This document shows positions 43,640-52,909 of a stretch of DNA of 64,000 nucleotides, piece by piece (position 1 is the first letter of the stretch; each line of letters begins with the position of its first letter). Made by a program: the position numbers and the translations under genes. This DNA is from Cohnella faecalis. GTDB taxonomy: Bacteria > Bacillota > Bacilli > Paenibacillales > Paenibacillaceae. The notes under the pieces are model-generated. The model searched no databases and was not told the DNA's origin. It was given only the letters and a program-made list of their open reading frames with translations. The stretch covers positions 1-64,000 of the forward strand of contig NZ_QXJM01000063.1 in assembly GCF_003570905.1 (NCBI RefSeq). The letters run 5' to 3'.

Positions 43640-44635
43640 ATGAGTAAAATAGAAACGGAAATAAAATCACAGTTTAATGAGTTATTCAAACAAAGCAATA
43701 TGCAGAGGTATGTCAACGTAGTTAAGACCCTGCCGGATGTTAACGCGGCTATCAGAGATTGCGAACGTCTTTTTTCGTGCGGATTTCTTGTTGGCTATAA
43801 CAGAGCAAAAGAAGGAATTATCTACGATCCGGCCGACGTGTCCCGAGAAAAAGAGACGGTGCGCGCTCAAGGTGTGACTTATCAAACGGGACAAGCTATA
43901 AAAGTTTTTTTCAGCAGCGGAATATCAGCCGGGGCCAATAGTGCGTTAACCTTAAAAGTCGCTCCGGAAGAGATCCATCAATATTCGGTAAAGCCCATGC
44001 GGTTTGTTGTAGATAAAAGCCTCACTGCCGCCAGCCAGACGGCAGCGAAATCGGCTGAGGCCGCTCGACGAATTGCACCGCCGTATTACCGCTTTGAGTA
44101 CAGGAGCAAGGTTCATTATGATTTAACCGATATTTCCTCCAAGCCTCGTGAAGTTCTGAACGATTCCTTGTTGAGCTATTTCTCGCGAGCTTACAAAAAA
44201 GCGGAAGAAAAAATACAGGAAGCGACAGGGAAAATAACGGATCGGAACCGCTTCAGCAGTCTTCTAGCCGATCAAAGCTGGAATAAGAAGTTTGTTAACG
44301 CGTACCTCTACAAAGCTTTTGTAAATTCGCTGATAATAAACATCTTGCAGTATCCATACAATGATCGAAATCGAATGAAGCTGGAAAAACAAGCCGAGCA
44401 ATTAAGATTGGTCTATTCCGAACTGGAAAAGGACCTTCGGTCCAGAGGGTGCGGGAGCGATATCATCGAGTTTCATAAGAGCTTGGCTGGAGCGTGCGAC
44501 GGCAGGGACTTCCTTGCAAGTCATGAAAGCGAAATTTTAAGACAGCATGTAGAACAGCAGTCCGAGCGCTCCTATGAGTCCGGAATCAGTCGTTTTGAAA
44601 TGTTTGTAGACAGTAATATGTTTGGGTCTATGTGA
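43640..44635 (+). CDS. Hypothetical helical protein
   Basis: A 331-residue protein that I do not recognise. It starts MSKIETEIKSQFNELFKQSN after ACGGAAGGGG, has no signal peptide or membrane helix, and is rich in charged residues with likely long helices (AYKKAEEKIQEATGKITDRN, ERSYESGISRFEMF). The middle is Ala/Ser-rich (SLTAASQTAAKSAEAARR), so part may be flexible. Its end touches the start of the dehydrogenase gene, suggesting co-transcription. It has its own good promoter. Confidence 0.7.
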   Translation: MSKIETEIKSQFNELFKQSNMQRYVNVVKTLPDVNAAIRDCERLFSCGFLVGYNRAKEGIIYDPADVSREKETVRAQGVTYQTGQAIKVFFSSGISAGANSALTLKVAPEEIHQYSVKPMRFVVDKSLTAASQTAAKSAEAARRIAPPYYRFEYRSKVHYDLTDISSKPREVLNDSLLSYFSRAYKKAEEKIQEATGKITDRNRFSSLLADQSWNKKFVNAYLYKAFVNSLIINILQYPYNDRNRMKLEKQAEQLRLVYSELEKDLRSRGCGSDIIEFHKSLAGACDGRDFLASHESEILRQHVEQQSERSYESGISRFEMFVDSNMFGSM

Positions 44636-44639
44636 CGGT

Positions 44640-45557
44640 ATGGGAAGCTCAAAACCACTCTGTTTAATTGACAAGAGTATTGTATTATCCATAGTCGAGG
44701 AAGAGCAGCTTGAACAGTGCTTTACGGTCAAGTATGTCGATCAGGCTGCGTCGGATGCAGCCTTGTTCGAGCGGTGCGATGCGTTCCTGATTCATAGTTA
44801 TTTTCCGCATTCTATCCTATCGACTTTATATCAATGCAAATACATCGGGATTAGAGCTCACAATTTAGATTATGTGCCGACCGATGTTTTGCCCGACCCG
44901 TCTATTGTCATTGAGAACATACCGCCTGTCGCACAAAACTCGGTAGCGGAGCATGTATTTGCTATGGTGTTTTTTCTAGCCAAACAGCTGGGAAAAGCGC
45001 AACACAACGTGGCGTCAGGCCGCTGGAGAAAAGACCTTCAACCAAGTATGGAGCTGTACGGAAGGAATCTCGGTATTATCGGATACGGCGAAATCGGGCA
45101 AGCGGTTGCTAATATGGGCAGAATGCTGGGCATGAATATTCTTATTGCTAACAAGCCGGGACGAGAATTAACGGAAGGGTATCCCCTTGAACAAGTGTTA
45201 AGTCAAGCGGATGTTATTTCTTTGCATTTGCCGGCAAGACAGGAGAATAACGCCTTCATCAATAGGGAACGAATTCAAGGGATGAAAAGAGGAACCATTC
45301 TAATCAACACGGCTCGCGGCTCCATCCTTGATTACGACGCTTTGGAGGATGCATTGAAATCGGGGCAACTGGGAGGGCTTGGTCTGGATGTGTTTCCAAC
45401 GGAGCCCGTTCGGCATCCTGTCGATCATTTCATGACCTTGTCTAATGTGATTTGCACGCCGCATACAGCTTACTATACGGATCGGACAATGACCCAGATG
45501 AATCGACATCTCATAGGTAAAGCTATTCGATTTTTCAGTGAGACTTTGAAGCTGTAA
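44640..45557 (+). CDS. D-2-hydroxyacid dehydrogenase family protein
   Basis: A 305-residue NAD-dependent dehydrogenase of the D-lactate/phosphoglycerate dehydrogenase fold. The Rossmann loop LGIIGYGEIGQAVANMG is followed by catalytic Arg (LINTARGSILDYDALE), Glu (GLGLDVFPTEPV) and His (ICTPHTAYYTD), all intact. It reduces a 2-oxo acid or the reverse; the substrate is unknown. ATG 44640 is preferred; TTG 44622 would overlap the previous gene by 14 bp. The ribosome site is weak, which fits coupling to the gene upstream. Confidence 0.88.
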   Translation: MGSSKPLCLIDKSIVLSIVEEEQLEQCFTVKYVDQAASDAALFERCDAFLIHSYFPHSILSTLYQCKYIGIRAHNLDYVPTDVLPDPSIVIENIPPVAQNSVAEHVFAMVFFLAKQLGKAQHNVASGRWRKDLQPSMELYGRNLGIIGYGEIGQAVANMGRMLGMNILIANKPGRELTEGYPLEQVLSQADVISLHLPARQENNAFINRERIQGMKRGTILINTARGSILDYDALEDALKSGQLGGLGLDVFPTEPVRHPVDHFMTLSNVICTPHTAYYTDRTMTQMNRHLIGKAIRFFSETLKL

Positions 45558-45576
45558 ACGCAGAGCAGGGAATCGA

Positions 45577-45651
45577 AGACGCTTTCCCTCAGCGGAAGCG
45601 GGGGTGAAGACGGACCACGTCCGAATCAGTGACGGGAGTTCGAAAGCGTCT
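45577..45651. other. 75-bp element able to fold into a branched structure
   Basis: AGACGCTTTC (45577-45586) is the exact complement of GAAAGCGTCT (45642-45651), enclosing a smaller CGGAC-CAC-GTCCG hairpin. It lies between convergent genes and is not a terminator (no T run). It may be a small RNA, a repeat or a processing element. Confidence 0.35.
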
Positions 45652-45678
45652 AGTATGGAGTATATTTGTATGCAAAGG

Positions 45679-45704
45679 AAATCGGTGCATGGCTGCACCG
45701 ATTT
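45679..45704. terminator. Bidirectional terminator
   Basis: AAATCGGTGCA - TGGC - TGCACCGATTT between the convergent dehydrogenase and LacI genes. Confidence 0.75.
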
Positions 45705-45753
45705 ACGACTATTCAGGAAGGAATGTGGCTGAGTCGGGGATAAAAATCAAATT

Positions 45754-46719
45754 TCAATGAAAGGGTATATACACATACGGGCTGTAAGCTGTTTGCGGGT
45801 AAGCGCCATCCTTCGTGACGGTTTGTGACTGAATATAGAAGTGTAAAATCTGGAAGGATATATCGATCGGGCACCGATCGGCGTCCATCAGGAAGGTATG
45901 AACGTGCGGCGGCAAGATTTCAGGGCAATTGCTTGTGCAAATAACAGATATTTCGAGATCAAGCCCGTATGACGCATTCATGACCAGCGCCCCGATAAAC
46001 TCGTTAATGACGATTCCCTTTTTGCCGCGTTGCAGCTCCAGAAACGGTTTGAGCCCGTCCGCATTGTCAGAGGTTAACACATAGATCGAATCCGACTCCA
46101 TCTGCGAAGCCTTAATAATCTCTTCAACCATTCGGGCGTTATTAAAGGACTCCATCACCAGAAAAGAACCGTTGTCGGTATCCCCCGTACGTTCCTTCCA
46201 TTTCGTGAATGCGGTGCGATAATCGAAAACCACCTTGTGAAAAAGCGAATCCTCAATGAAAGAGTCCAGCAGCACGATAGGAGTCCCGATACTGAAATGA
46301 ACGGAAATATTTCGGAAGACGCCTTCCTTCACATCGACCAGCAGTACGCCGTCCATCTTTCGCTGCTGGACGATGTCCAAATTCGGTTGATCCGCTTCCA
46401 TCCCCGACACCAGGAGATGGTAGCCTTCCTTTTTGCAGTTTTTTTCCATCCGTTCTATAAGCGTACCGTAATAAAGCTGCTTCCAAAAACCTTCCTGGGC
46501 GTTGCGGTTAAGCAATAACCCGAGCATGCCGGATTTCCCTTTCGCCAACGATCTTGCTGTTAAGCTTGGGATATAATTAAGCTTTTTTGCAGTGTCCAGC
46601 ACTCTGCAACGCGTCTCGTCCGTTATCGTCTGATTCTCTACATTATTAAGAATATAACTGACCGTTGCCGGAGAAACCTTCGCCTCGCGAGCGATATCTT
46701 TCATTGTCACCTTATTCAC
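45754..46719 (-). CDS. LacI-family regulator of the esterase/maltodextrin operon
   Basis: HTH residues VTMKDIAREAKVSPATVSYILNN are followed by hinge YIPSLTARSLAKGKSGMLGL and a diverged sensor domain (GYHLLVSGMEADQPNLDI, RKMDGVLLVDVKEG). GTG 46719 fits GAGGTG at good spacing; the internal ATG 46704 would remove HTH residues. It is the last gene of the leftward operon, so it probably represses its own transcription through the two operators at 54273-54307 until the sugar arrives. The sensor domain's last third is shorter and looser than usual. Confidence 0.85.
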   Translation of the reverse strand: MNKVTMKDIAREAKVSPATVSYILNNVENQTITDETRCRVLDTAKKLNYIPSLTARSLAKGKSGMLGLLLNRNAQEGFWKQLYYGTLIERMEKNCKKEGYHLLVSGMEADQPNLDIVQQRKMDGVLLVDVKEGVFRNISVHFSIGTPIVLLDSFIEDSLFHKVVFDYRTAFTKWKERTGDTDNGSFLVMESFNNARMVEEIIKASQMESDSIYVLTSDNADGLKPFLELQRGKKGIVINEFIGALVMNASYGLDLEISVICTSNCPEILPPHVHTFLMDADRCPIDISFQILHFYIQSQTVTKDGAYPQTAYSPYVYIPFH

Positions 46720-46751
46720 GATTGGCACCTCATCGATTTTGCGGCCGCCTT

Positions 46752-47600
46752 TCAACCTTTGGAGGCTCCGGAAGTCAAACCTTCGACTAGAAATCTTTGC
46801 AGGAACAGGAACATACATGTGATGGGGATAGCGACTAGGACTGCGCCGGCCGAAAAAAGAGTAAAATTACTGTTCTGGTAGGATGATACCATATCCCATA
46901 AGCCAACCGCTACCGTCCATTGCTCCTTGGAACGCAAGATCAGTCTGGCGAAGATGAAATCCACCCATGCTCCAACGAAATTGGTTAAGGCCAAATAAGT
47001 CAGCATCGGTCTGGCGAGAGGCAAAATAATGGAGAAGAATACTCGAAAATGGCTGGCTCCGTCGATGCGTGCGGATTCATCCAGACTTTTCGGTATAGAG
47101 TCCAGAAAGCCTTTGGCTACAAATGTGCCGAATATGGGCGCTCCGACTGCATATACGAGAATGATGGCAGCGTGAGTGTCCAGTAACCGCAGCTGCATCA
47201 ATAGAATATAAATGGCAATCATGCTCATAAAGCCCGGAAACATTCCTAACGAAAGAAGAATGGACATGGATAGCTTTCGTCCCGCAAACCGATAACGCGA
47301 CATCGCATAGGCGACCAATGTCGTTAGCGCGGTTCCGAGCAGCATGCTGATAACCGAAATTTTTAACGTATTCCAGTACCATCGTTTGAACATGAGCGTC
47401 GGGGAATTGAATAATTCACGGTAGTGCTCCAACGTACCGGTGGAAGGAAAGAGGCTTTTGCTATAGAGCGAGCTTCCTTCCCTGAAGGAGGAGAGAAGCA
47501 CCCAGAGCGCCGGGTACAGGCAGCAAACGGAGATAATACCTAACAGAACGTAGCAAACAAAAAGGGTGAATCGACCTTTACGTGCGGAGCTGCTTTTCAT
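46752..47600 (-). CDS. ABC maltodextrin-type permease, MalG/MdxG-like
   Basis: A 282-residue permease with the family's opening (CLYPALWVLLSSFREGSSLY, GTLEHYRELFNSP), EAA loop ESARIDGASHFRVFFSIILP and ending RFLVEGLTSGASKG. ATG 47600 overlaps the MalF stop (ATGA) with GAGGAGG upstream, so translation is coupled. It pairs with the MalF-like permease to import the sugar captured by the binding lipoprotein. Confidence 0.92.
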   Translation of the reverse strand: MKSSSARKGRFTLFVCYVLLGIISVCCLYPALWVLLSSFREGSSLYSKSLFPSTGTLEHYRELFNSPTLMFKRWYWNTLKISVISMLLGTALTTLVAYAMSRYRFAGRKLSMSILLSLGMFPGFMSMIAIYILLMQLRLLDTHAAIILVYAVGAPIFGTFVAKGFLDSIPKSLDESARIDGASHFRVFFSIILPLARPMLTYLALTNFVGAWVDFIFARLILRSKEQWTVAVGLWDMVSSYQNSNFTLFSAGAVLVAIPITCMFLFLQRFLVEGLTSGASKG

Positions 47601-48909
47601 TGAACCATATCCTCCTCTTTGTAGGAACTCGACCTGCGATAGCTCCATATGGACAACGATGCGATAATGAGGAAAATGATGATGCCAATCGCCGAAGCCG
47701 TATTGAATTTACTGCTTTCCAGCGTTAGCTTATACAGCCAGGTTACGAGCAAATCCGTGCTCCCCGCATATTGATAATCGCTTTGAACCGGATTTCCGTT
47801 CGTCATCAAATAAATGACATTGAAGTTATTGAAATTGCCGGCGAACTGGATAATCAGGATGGGCGCGGTAGAGAAGAGGATCATGGGCAGCGTAATGAAA
47901 CGAAACTGCTGCAGAGGGGATGCGCCGTCTACATTGGCCGCTTCGTAAACCTCCCTCGGCAACGAGGATAATACTCCTATCATGAGCACCATCGTAAGCG
48001 GCGTGCCGATCCACATGTTCACTAGGATGACCGTTATTTTCGCCCAGACCGGGTCTGTTAACCAAGGCAGCTTGTCCAATCCGAAATAGGACAAATATTG
48101 GTTGATCGGGCCAAACTGTCCATTAAACAAATTCCGCATCACCAGCAGCGAAATGATTTGGGGAATGGCGTAAGGCAATATAAAAAGGGTTCTCCATACG
48201 GTTTTGAATCGAATTCCCTTTTTATGGACAAGCAGCGCAACGAACAATCCCCGAAATAGGTAGTAAACGTCGAAGTGATCGCCCAGATTACCGTCCAAAG
48301 CAATACACCGTAAAAGGTGTGACTCCAGGTTTTGATCTGAACGAGGTCGATGAACGATTGAAAGCCCGTCCAATCGACCAGCTTGGCCGGCGGAATATGA
48401 TTGGGCGCCGAATAATTCGTGAAGGCCAGAAGGATCATGAAGAAAATCGGTATAATGGTAAACAATAAAATACCCAGAGCGGGAATGGCTAACAATAGGT
48501 AGGGGAACCTTCGATCACGCGCAGCTTTAAGATCAAGGCGGAAGGTGTTCGGTTTTTTGCCGGCTTCCCGGAGTCGTCCTACTTGGCTGGCATCCCTTAT
48601 GCTCCATACGTAAATGAGGGGATAGAACAGCGCTGAAACTAGCGAAATAAGCCCTTTAATCATGAGGAAGATGGAATGATCGCCCGGAATGTGACGATAC
48701 ACTTCATTCACAAGCTCCATTCGTGCCGGATATTCGCCCAACGTAACAAGTCCCTTTATCGCATCGGGAAAGAACAATGTTAAATAGAAGAGTCCGGCGG
48801 CATTGACAATCAGAAGCATGATTCCCTTGATTGCCTGACGGTTGTACAATTGACCGCATCCCATGCAAAGAATAGATAGCAGCATGGGAAGGTACCTGTA
48901 ACGGCTCAT
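47597..48909 (-). pseudogene. ABC maltodextrin-type permease, MalF/MdxF-like, one frameshift
   Basis: The N-terminal part from ATG 48909 (MSRYRYLPMLLSILCMGCGQ) has the extra ~120-residue lead found in MdxF-type permeases, then the usual core FPYLLLAIPALGILLFTIIP. The frame breaks at CCCC 48249-48252; one more base joins TSTFTTYFGG to LFVALLVHKKGIRFKTVWRT and the remaining helices, with EAA loop EVYEAANVDGASPLQQFRFI. The repaired length is about 437. The neighbours and coupling to MalG are intact, so a sequencing error is the likelier cause. Confidence 0.85.
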
Positions 48910-48938
48910 TGTTAGTTCTCCTTTCATCGCGAGTGTGA

Positions 48939-48975
48939 GGCCCGTCTGCCGCGGGAATACGGCGACAGGCGGGCC
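48939..48975 (-). promoter_or_regulatory. GC-rich hairpin between binding-protein and MalF genes
   Basis: GGCCCG pairs with CGGGCC, extended by further imperfect pairs inside. There is no T run, so it more likely protects the upstream binding-protein mRNA and sets its excess over the permeases. Confidence 0.5.
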
Positions 48976-49004
48976 CTTGCTCTGTTTTTCTTATAAGGAA
49001 CCGC

Positions 49005-50312
49005 TTACAGAGAACCGCCGCCGGAGGAACCGACAGCAATGGAATCCTTGATCTGGCCCGCTGCCTTGTCCAAAGCCTGCTTGGCATCGACACCCTTGTT
49101 CCAAATATCCGACATCGCGGAATTCACCGGGATCCATACGCTCCCCATCTCCGGAATGGAAGGCATAGGTTGGGAGAATTCAATCTGTTTGATAATAGCG
49201 GAGACAAACTCGTCTTGTTGTACGGCAGGATCTTTCATGGCATCCAGATTGGACGGAACGGCGCCGGTCAGTTGGAAGTTCTTCAGCTGCGATTCTTTGC
49301 TGGACGCGAAATTCGCGAATAGCTTGGCTGCGTTTGGATATTTTGAGTAGGAATTGACATACCATGCCTTTACGCTCGAAAGCGATACGGAGGGCTTGCC
49401 GTTGATAGAAGGAATCGGAGCGGCTCCGAATGTGTTCCCTTGAGCCCGCAGCTCCCTGATCAGCCAAGGACCGTCAATATTCATGGCCAGACTGCCGTCG
49501 AGGAATTGTCCTTTTTTGATGTCATAGGTTACATCCCCCGATTTAAGAGGCAATAGCTTGTCCCTTAATGAGCCGTAGTAGGCGGCCCCTTCAATCGCGC
49601 CTTCGGAATTAATGCCGATATCGTTGTAGTTGACGCCTTTGTTGCCGAAAATATAGCCGCCGGTCGTCGCCAGGAAGAAATAATTGAAATACAAATTTTC
49701 CATCTCCCACATCAAAGAAAATTTTCCTTTGCCGGGATCGTTATACGTTTTGGCGAAATCGATCACCTCGTCGAACGTGGACGGAGGCGTGGATACCAGC
49801 TTTTTGTTGTAGAACATGACATAGGTTTCTAACGATAAGGGGTAACCGTAGAGGATATTTCCGTAGCTGGCCGCCTGAAGAACGTTCTCTTGATTATTCC
49901 GCTTCGTTTCATCCTGCCAAATATCGTTGGGCAGCAACAAGCCTGCCGCTACCGCTTCACCCAGATGATCGTGTGTAAGCGTGACCAAATCAGCGCCGAT
50001 TTGGGCAGGCCCGTCCGTTGTCAATTTATTCAAGACATCGCCTGCTCCTACCTCTTGAACGACAACCGGAATATCGTGCAGCTGCGTGAATTGCACGGAC
50101 ATCGCGTTCACGTAGGTTAGTTCTTCTTTGCTTGCCCAAACGGTGAGGTGCGCATTCGGCTCCGGTGAGTGCGAATCGGGCTGTTCATTGGAAGGAGAAT
50201 TAGTCGATGAAGGCTCTTTATCAGGGTCAGGCTTATTCTCCGTTCCTTCGCCGCAAGCTGTAAGAGTAATAATTACGGATAAAACGACGACAAGACTTAG
50301 AATTTTTTTCAT
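49005..50312 (-). CDS. ABC maltodextrin-type sugar-binding lipoprotein
   Basis: A 435-residue solute-binding protein. The signal peptide MKKILSLVVVLSVIITLTAC ends at lipobox Cys 20, followed by an Asp/Ser/Pro/Asn-rich spacer. The mature part matches the MalE/MdxE family: HLTVWASKEELTYVNAM, VPVVVQEVGAGDVLNKL, DLVTLTHDHLGEAVAAGLL, YGYPLSLETYVMFYNKKL and VWIPVNSAMSDIWNKG. It captures a maltodextrin-like oligosaccharide for the two permeases. No ATPase gene is present. ATG 50312 follows GAGAGGGG. Confidence 0.92.
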   Translation of the reverse strand: MKKILSLVVVLSVIITLTACGEGTENKPDPDKEPSSTNSPSNEQPDSHSPEPNAHLTVWASKEELTYVNAMSVQFTQLHDIPVVVQEVGAGDVLNKLTTDGPAQIGADLVTLTHDHLGEAVAAGLLLPNDIWQDETKRNNQENVLQAASYGNILYGYPLSLETYVMFYNKKLVSTPPSTFDEVIDFAKTYNDPGKGKFSLMWEMENLYFNYFFLATTGGYIFGNKGVNYNDIGINSEGAIEGAAYYGSLRDKLLPLKSGDVTYDIKKGQFLDGSLAMNIDGPWLIRELRAQGNTFGAAPIPSINGKPSVSLSSVKAWYVNSYSKYPNAAKLFANFASSKESQLKNFQLTGAVPSNLDAMKDPAVQQDEFVSAIIKQIEFSQPMPSIPEMGSVWIPVNSAMSDIWNKGVDAKQALDKAAGQIKDSIAVGSSGGGSL

Positions 50313-50342
50313 GGTACTTACCCCTCTCGTTTGGTTTGGAGC

Positions 50343-51533
50343 TTATTTCTTCAGAGACGAACGTAACGCCAAGGCCTTGGCATCACCTCCTTTCGTTCGG
50401 GATAGCCGCACCCAGCCGGCCAGAAATCCAATAACTAACGAGCTGATCCAATAGAAGCTGGCGGCAATGCCGAACACATGCAGGGAGATTCCGGAAATCA
50501 GGTTTCCGAGCGGAGCGAAGCCGTTCAACATCATATTGTAAGTGCTGGCAATTCTCGCTCTTGCTTTCGGTTCTCCGATTTGAAGCACCAGAGTATTGGA
50601 TGCGGTAATGAATCCGGTTGTACAGAAGCCATAAATGACGAATATGGGCAGCAATAAGCGGTATTGCGATATGATAGGCAACACGGCATAGAGGACCGCA
50701 ATGATTCCCGGAAACAGCGGGATAAGATAGACGCGTTGAAACCATTGATTTTTTAGCGCTATCAGAACGGCGGCAGCCAAGGATCCGGCTCCCATGGACG
50801 CGAGCAACATGCCGTAGCCGGCTTCGCCAAGGTTTAATTGAGATCGGGTATATACGGGAAGAAGCGTATTGTAATTCATCAATAGCAGCCCGAATACCAG
50901 TACAATAAGCAGGATGCGCAAGATTTCCGGGTGAGAGCGGATGAAGGCTAACCTTGTGCATTCTTATCCCCTGACAAAGGCTCGTTATTGCCTGCCGTCT
51001 TACCGATTGGAGCACGAATCATACAGCACAAGCCTGCTCCATAGAAGCACGCGTTGATGATAAAGCCCTGCTCCATCCCCAATGAATGAGAATTGCGCTA
51101 GAGAGCAACGGTCCCGCGATTCTTGCGCTATTGAACAGGACGGAATTGAACGCGCGATCGCCTGCATCATGCGATCGTCCCCAAACAATCGCGTCAGGAG
51201 CAGCTGTTTTGCACGGCAAGTCGATGGCATACACCGTTCCGGCAAAAACGACAATACCAGAATGTGACTTGAGTCCAATCGATCATGCGAGCAAGGCCGG
51301 CGTATGACAACGAGATAAATATGTTCAGACTTTGCGTCACATTAGAATGGTTCTTGAAAAGAGACTCGTTCAATCAGAATGCCGATGCCCCAGGAGAATA
51401 GTAATGTCGGCAGGCTGTATACGCGTAACGTCACGCCTAGCCATAAGGACGAATCCAATAGACGGAGCGTTAGCCAGGAAAGCATGGTCAAGTGCATCCA
51501 CACACCGATTAAAGCAAAGCTCTGTCCTGCCAT
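50343..51533 (-). pseudogene. MFS exporter (MFS_3/enterobactin-exporter-like), many frame breaks
   Basis: Helices of one 12-TM major facilitator can be followed through several frames: GQSFALIGVWMHLTMLSWLT at the start, VTQSLNIFISLSYAGLARMI, VVFAGTVYAIDLPCK, SVLFNSARIAGPLLSSAILI, FIINACFYGAGLCCMIRAPI, then the long intact C-terminal half from RILLIVLVFGLLLMNYNTLL to 50343. At least five frame changes occur in 600 bp. This density is far above that of its neighbours and fits a decaying gene, though error cannot be excluded. Its place after the esterases suggests siderophore or small-molecule export, but the operon is a sugar importer. Confidence 0.7.
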
Positions 51534-51617
51534 AAAAAGGCAATCGATCTGCGCTTCATGGGAAGCTGCTTCGACTCTCCCACGCTTCGACGGCGAGTTC
51601 TACCTCCATATCCTCAT

Positions 51618-52909
51618 TCAACCGCAGAATCCGATACGGAATGGCCCCTCCATCTTTTTTCGTTCCCGCAAGCCGTTGTCCGTCGCTATTTTGAACCGTA
51701 TGGCCGTATCCCTGGGCAGTTGAAAGGCTCCGCCGAACAGCCTCTCCGACAGCCGGGGTATAGCCAATCTTCCGACGTAGAGCGCATCCTTTGCGGGCGT
51801 ATCGGTCGGCACCTGAATCCGGAAGGTTACCCGAACGAGATCGGAAAGGGAGGGGATCACAGCTATATCTTTTCCCGCGCTCGTCTCAAAACCGCGATAG
51901 GTGACGTGCGTTCGTCCTGTTTGGCCAGGCACAACGAGTCCATTGCTTTGCACTTGCAGCACCTCCGGGTCGGAGACGTCGAACCTTCCGTTCCAATCGG
52001 TAAACGTCAATCCGTTGTCGAGAGTGACGACGGGATTCAGCCGAACCTTCATCCCCGTTAATCCGACTTCTTCTCGGCCGTGCAGCTCGGCTTTAACTGC
52101 TTGGCCCGGCTTCCCGAAGAAAAACAGCAGCGGCGATCGCACTCGGGCTGCCCAATCCTCCTCGGTATGCGCAGCGCCGGCACCTCGTAGTACATGAGAT
52201 TCTGACCGAAAACAAACCCTTGCTCGATTAACTCTTCGACAACGCCTCTGACGTGTTCGACCAATATATTCGCTTCGATTTCACCGATGTCGAGCCAGAG
52301 CGCGAGATTGTTAACTCCGGGATATCTCTTATAGAAGGGAATCTCCCGCAGCGTGTTTAAATCCAATCGGACGAAATAGGGCGACATGACGGCTAATTTA
52401 GAGAAAATATGAGGATTGCGAAAACCAATATTGTAGGTGACCAGTCCTCCCATCGAAGAGCCCATTAACGCCGTATGCTCCCGATCGGGAAGGGTGCGAA
52501 ACAGGCCGTCGATAGTCGGCTTTAATTCCTCGATCAAAAACCGCTCATAGCTCTCGCCTTTGCAAATAATATCCGGCGCTCCGGGAATCCCGGACGATTG
52601 TAGAGGATGCGCAAATTCATTCAGCCGCTCTTGACCATAGTTATCGATGCCGACAATGATGATTTCTTCCATAAGACCTTCGGAGATTAACTCCTCCGCT
52701 GTTCGGTGTACATTCCATGAGCTGTTCGAGAACGGATTAGGACCGAAGACGCCCTGCCCATCATGCATGTACAGCACCGGATAACGTTTGTTCTCATCCC
52801 GATAGTAACTAGGCGGAACATAGATGCCGATTCCCCGTTCATTGAGCAACGACTCGGAAGCAAAGGGATAGTGCCGTATTAGGCGATGCCCAAGCTCAGT
52901 CGAGTTCAT
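51618..52909 (-). pseudogene. Esterase-D/Fes-like alpha/beta hydrolase with C-terminal Ig-like part, one frameshift
   Basis: The N-terminal hydrolase (from ATG 52909, MNSTELGHRL) has YPVLYMHDGQGVFG, the nucleophile elbow ALMGSSMGGLVTYNIGF and IGIDNYGQERLNEF-like segments. It breaks at CC 52177-52178; one G restores VPGAAHTEEDWAARVRSPL with the catalytic His and the C-terminal domain (LNPVVTLDNGLTFTDWNGRF, TFRIQVPTDTPAKDALYVGR). The start overlaps the upstream gene's stop by 14 bp. It is a paralogue of that gene. Such enzymes cut ester bonds of acylated sugars or siderophores; since no signal peptide is seen, it likely acts in the cytoplasm. Confidence 0.8.

Noticed and set aside
45577-45651. 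Possible tRNA gene
   Set aside because: The length and outer stem invite it, but the GTTCGA-like stretch is not flanked by a complementary T stem and no anticodon arm fits.
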